NCBI RefSeq assembly: GCF_002119725.1
Contig: NZ_CP021109.1
Span: 1,860,001 to 1,924,000 of the forward strand
Origin: Bordetella genomosp. 9
GTDB lineage: Bacteria; Pseudomonadota; Gammaproteobacteria; Burkholderiales; Burkholderiaceae_B
Direction: 5' to 3'
DNA length: 64,000 nt
The position numbers and the translations under genes were made by a program. The notes beneath the pieces are model-generated. The model was given only the letters and a program-made list of their open reading frames with translations, did no database searches and was not told where the DNA came from. This document shows, in pieces, positions 63,512-64,000 of this stretch. Position 1 is the first letter of the stretch. Every line of letters starts with the position of its first letter.

Positions 63512-64000
63512 ATGGCTTTACTTCAGATTTCAGAACCGGGCGAATCGCCCGCGCCGCATCAGCGCAAGCTTGCGGTCGGGATCGATCTGGGCACGACCAA
63601 TTCCCTGGTGGCCACCGTGCGCAGCAGCGTGCCGGAGGTGCTGAAGGACGAAGAGGGCCGTGTCCTGCTGCCGTCCGCGGTCCGGTATCTGGCTGATGCG
63701 CCGCCCATCGTGGGCCACGAAGCATTGGCGACGCAGGCGGAAGACCCGGCGAATACCATCGTGTCCGTAAAGCGATTCATGGGGCGCACGGCCGACGAGG
63801 CTCGCGCCTCGGGTACGGCCTACGATTTCGTGGATGCCCCCGGCATGGTCCGGCTGCGTACCGCCGCGGGCGATCTGAGTCCCATCGAGGTGTCCTCGCA
63901 CATTCTGGCGCGGCTGAAGGCGCGCGCCGAAGCGGCGCTGGGCGATGAGCTTGTTGGCGCCGTGATCACCGTACCGGCTTACTTCGATGACGCGCAGCGC
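63512..64000 (+). CDS. hscA: Fe-S chaperone HscA (3' end beyond window)
   Basis: 163 codons visible: [20 protein letters not shown] then [19 protein letters not shown], the Hsp70 ATPase start with the phosphate-binding DLGTTNS, and [10 protein letters not shown]-type [13 protein letters not shown]. The rest lies past the window end. Completes cluster release from IscU. Confidence 0.95.
   Translation, partial: MALLQISEPGESPAPHQRKLAVGIDLGTTNSLVATVRSSVPEVLKDEEGRVLLPSAVRYLADAPPIVGHEALATQAEDPANTIVSVKRFMGRTADEARASGTAYDFVDAPGMVRLRTAAGDLSPIEVSSHILARLKARAEAALGDELVGAVITVPAYFDDAQR

Overview
The window is a beta-proteobacterial chromosome, most likely Bordetella or a close Alcaligenaceae relative. The evidence is the dapC-dapD-dapE-prmB run, the tig-clpP-clpX-lon block, the isc operon with hscB/hscA, GC-rich coding and the protein sequences themselves; the genus is inferred. 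A complete siphovirus-type prophage of about 41 kb is integrated in a tRNA-Leu(UAG) gene. A 21-bp direct repeat marks its ends, at 6083-6103 (intact tRNA 3' end) and 47318-47338.

Left flank (1-6015, minus strand): dapC, dapD, dapE, prmB and a yheS-type ABC-F gene cut by the window edge. The genes from dapD to yheS are coupled by 1- to 4-base stop/start overlaps. tRNA-Leu lies divergently at 6017-6103.

Prophage layout: an integrase (+) sits beside attL, followed by a long leftward early operon (7.2-16.4 kb, minus). That operon holds an AlpA-like excisionase, many small accessory genes, a homing endonuclease, and a Gp157 / SSB-tailed protein / Sak4-like ATPase module. The lysis-lysogeny region (16.6-20.1 kb) has a CI-like S24 repressor, a Cro-like protein, an Arc-like repressor and a toxin-antitoxin pair downstream of cI. 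Matching operators with 25-26 bp spacing overlap PL and PR. Rightward early genes (20.2-24.5 kb) include CII, DUF1367, a Ref-like nuclease, an O-like initiator with an internal iteron origin, a DnaC-like loader, a PD-(D/E)XK nuclease and a Q-like antiterminator. A strong promoter followed at once by a terminator comes next.

The late genes (25-46.9 kb) are HNH, terminase, an HK97-like head (portal, ClpP-like protease, capsid, connectors) and a lambda-like tail. The tail genes include a G/GT -1 frameshift at GGGAAAC, tape measure, M, L, K, an I-J type tip protein and a glycine-rich tip protein. Holin, T4-type lysozyme and nested Rz/Rz1 follow. Two late insertions are visible: an IS200/IS605-family tnpB element between the M-like and L-like genes, and a lipoprotein moron with its own terminator. 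A small Cys-rich gene under a LexA box closes the prophage next to attR.

Right flank (47.3-64 kb): cspA, a YqhA-family membrane protein, tig-clpP-clpX, lon, lexA with its own LexA box, tyrB-type aminotransferase, uvrB, a low-molecular-weight phosphatase, and iscR-iscS-iscU-iscA-hscB-hscA (hscA truncated by the window end).

The strongest points for follow-up are the IS element whose end supplies a phage stop codon and whose predicted guide matches the phage's own empty site, the iteron origin inside the O-like gene, the paired CI operators, the canonical frameshift, the LexA-controlled right-end gene, and a conserved tail-region ORF that lacks any start codon.
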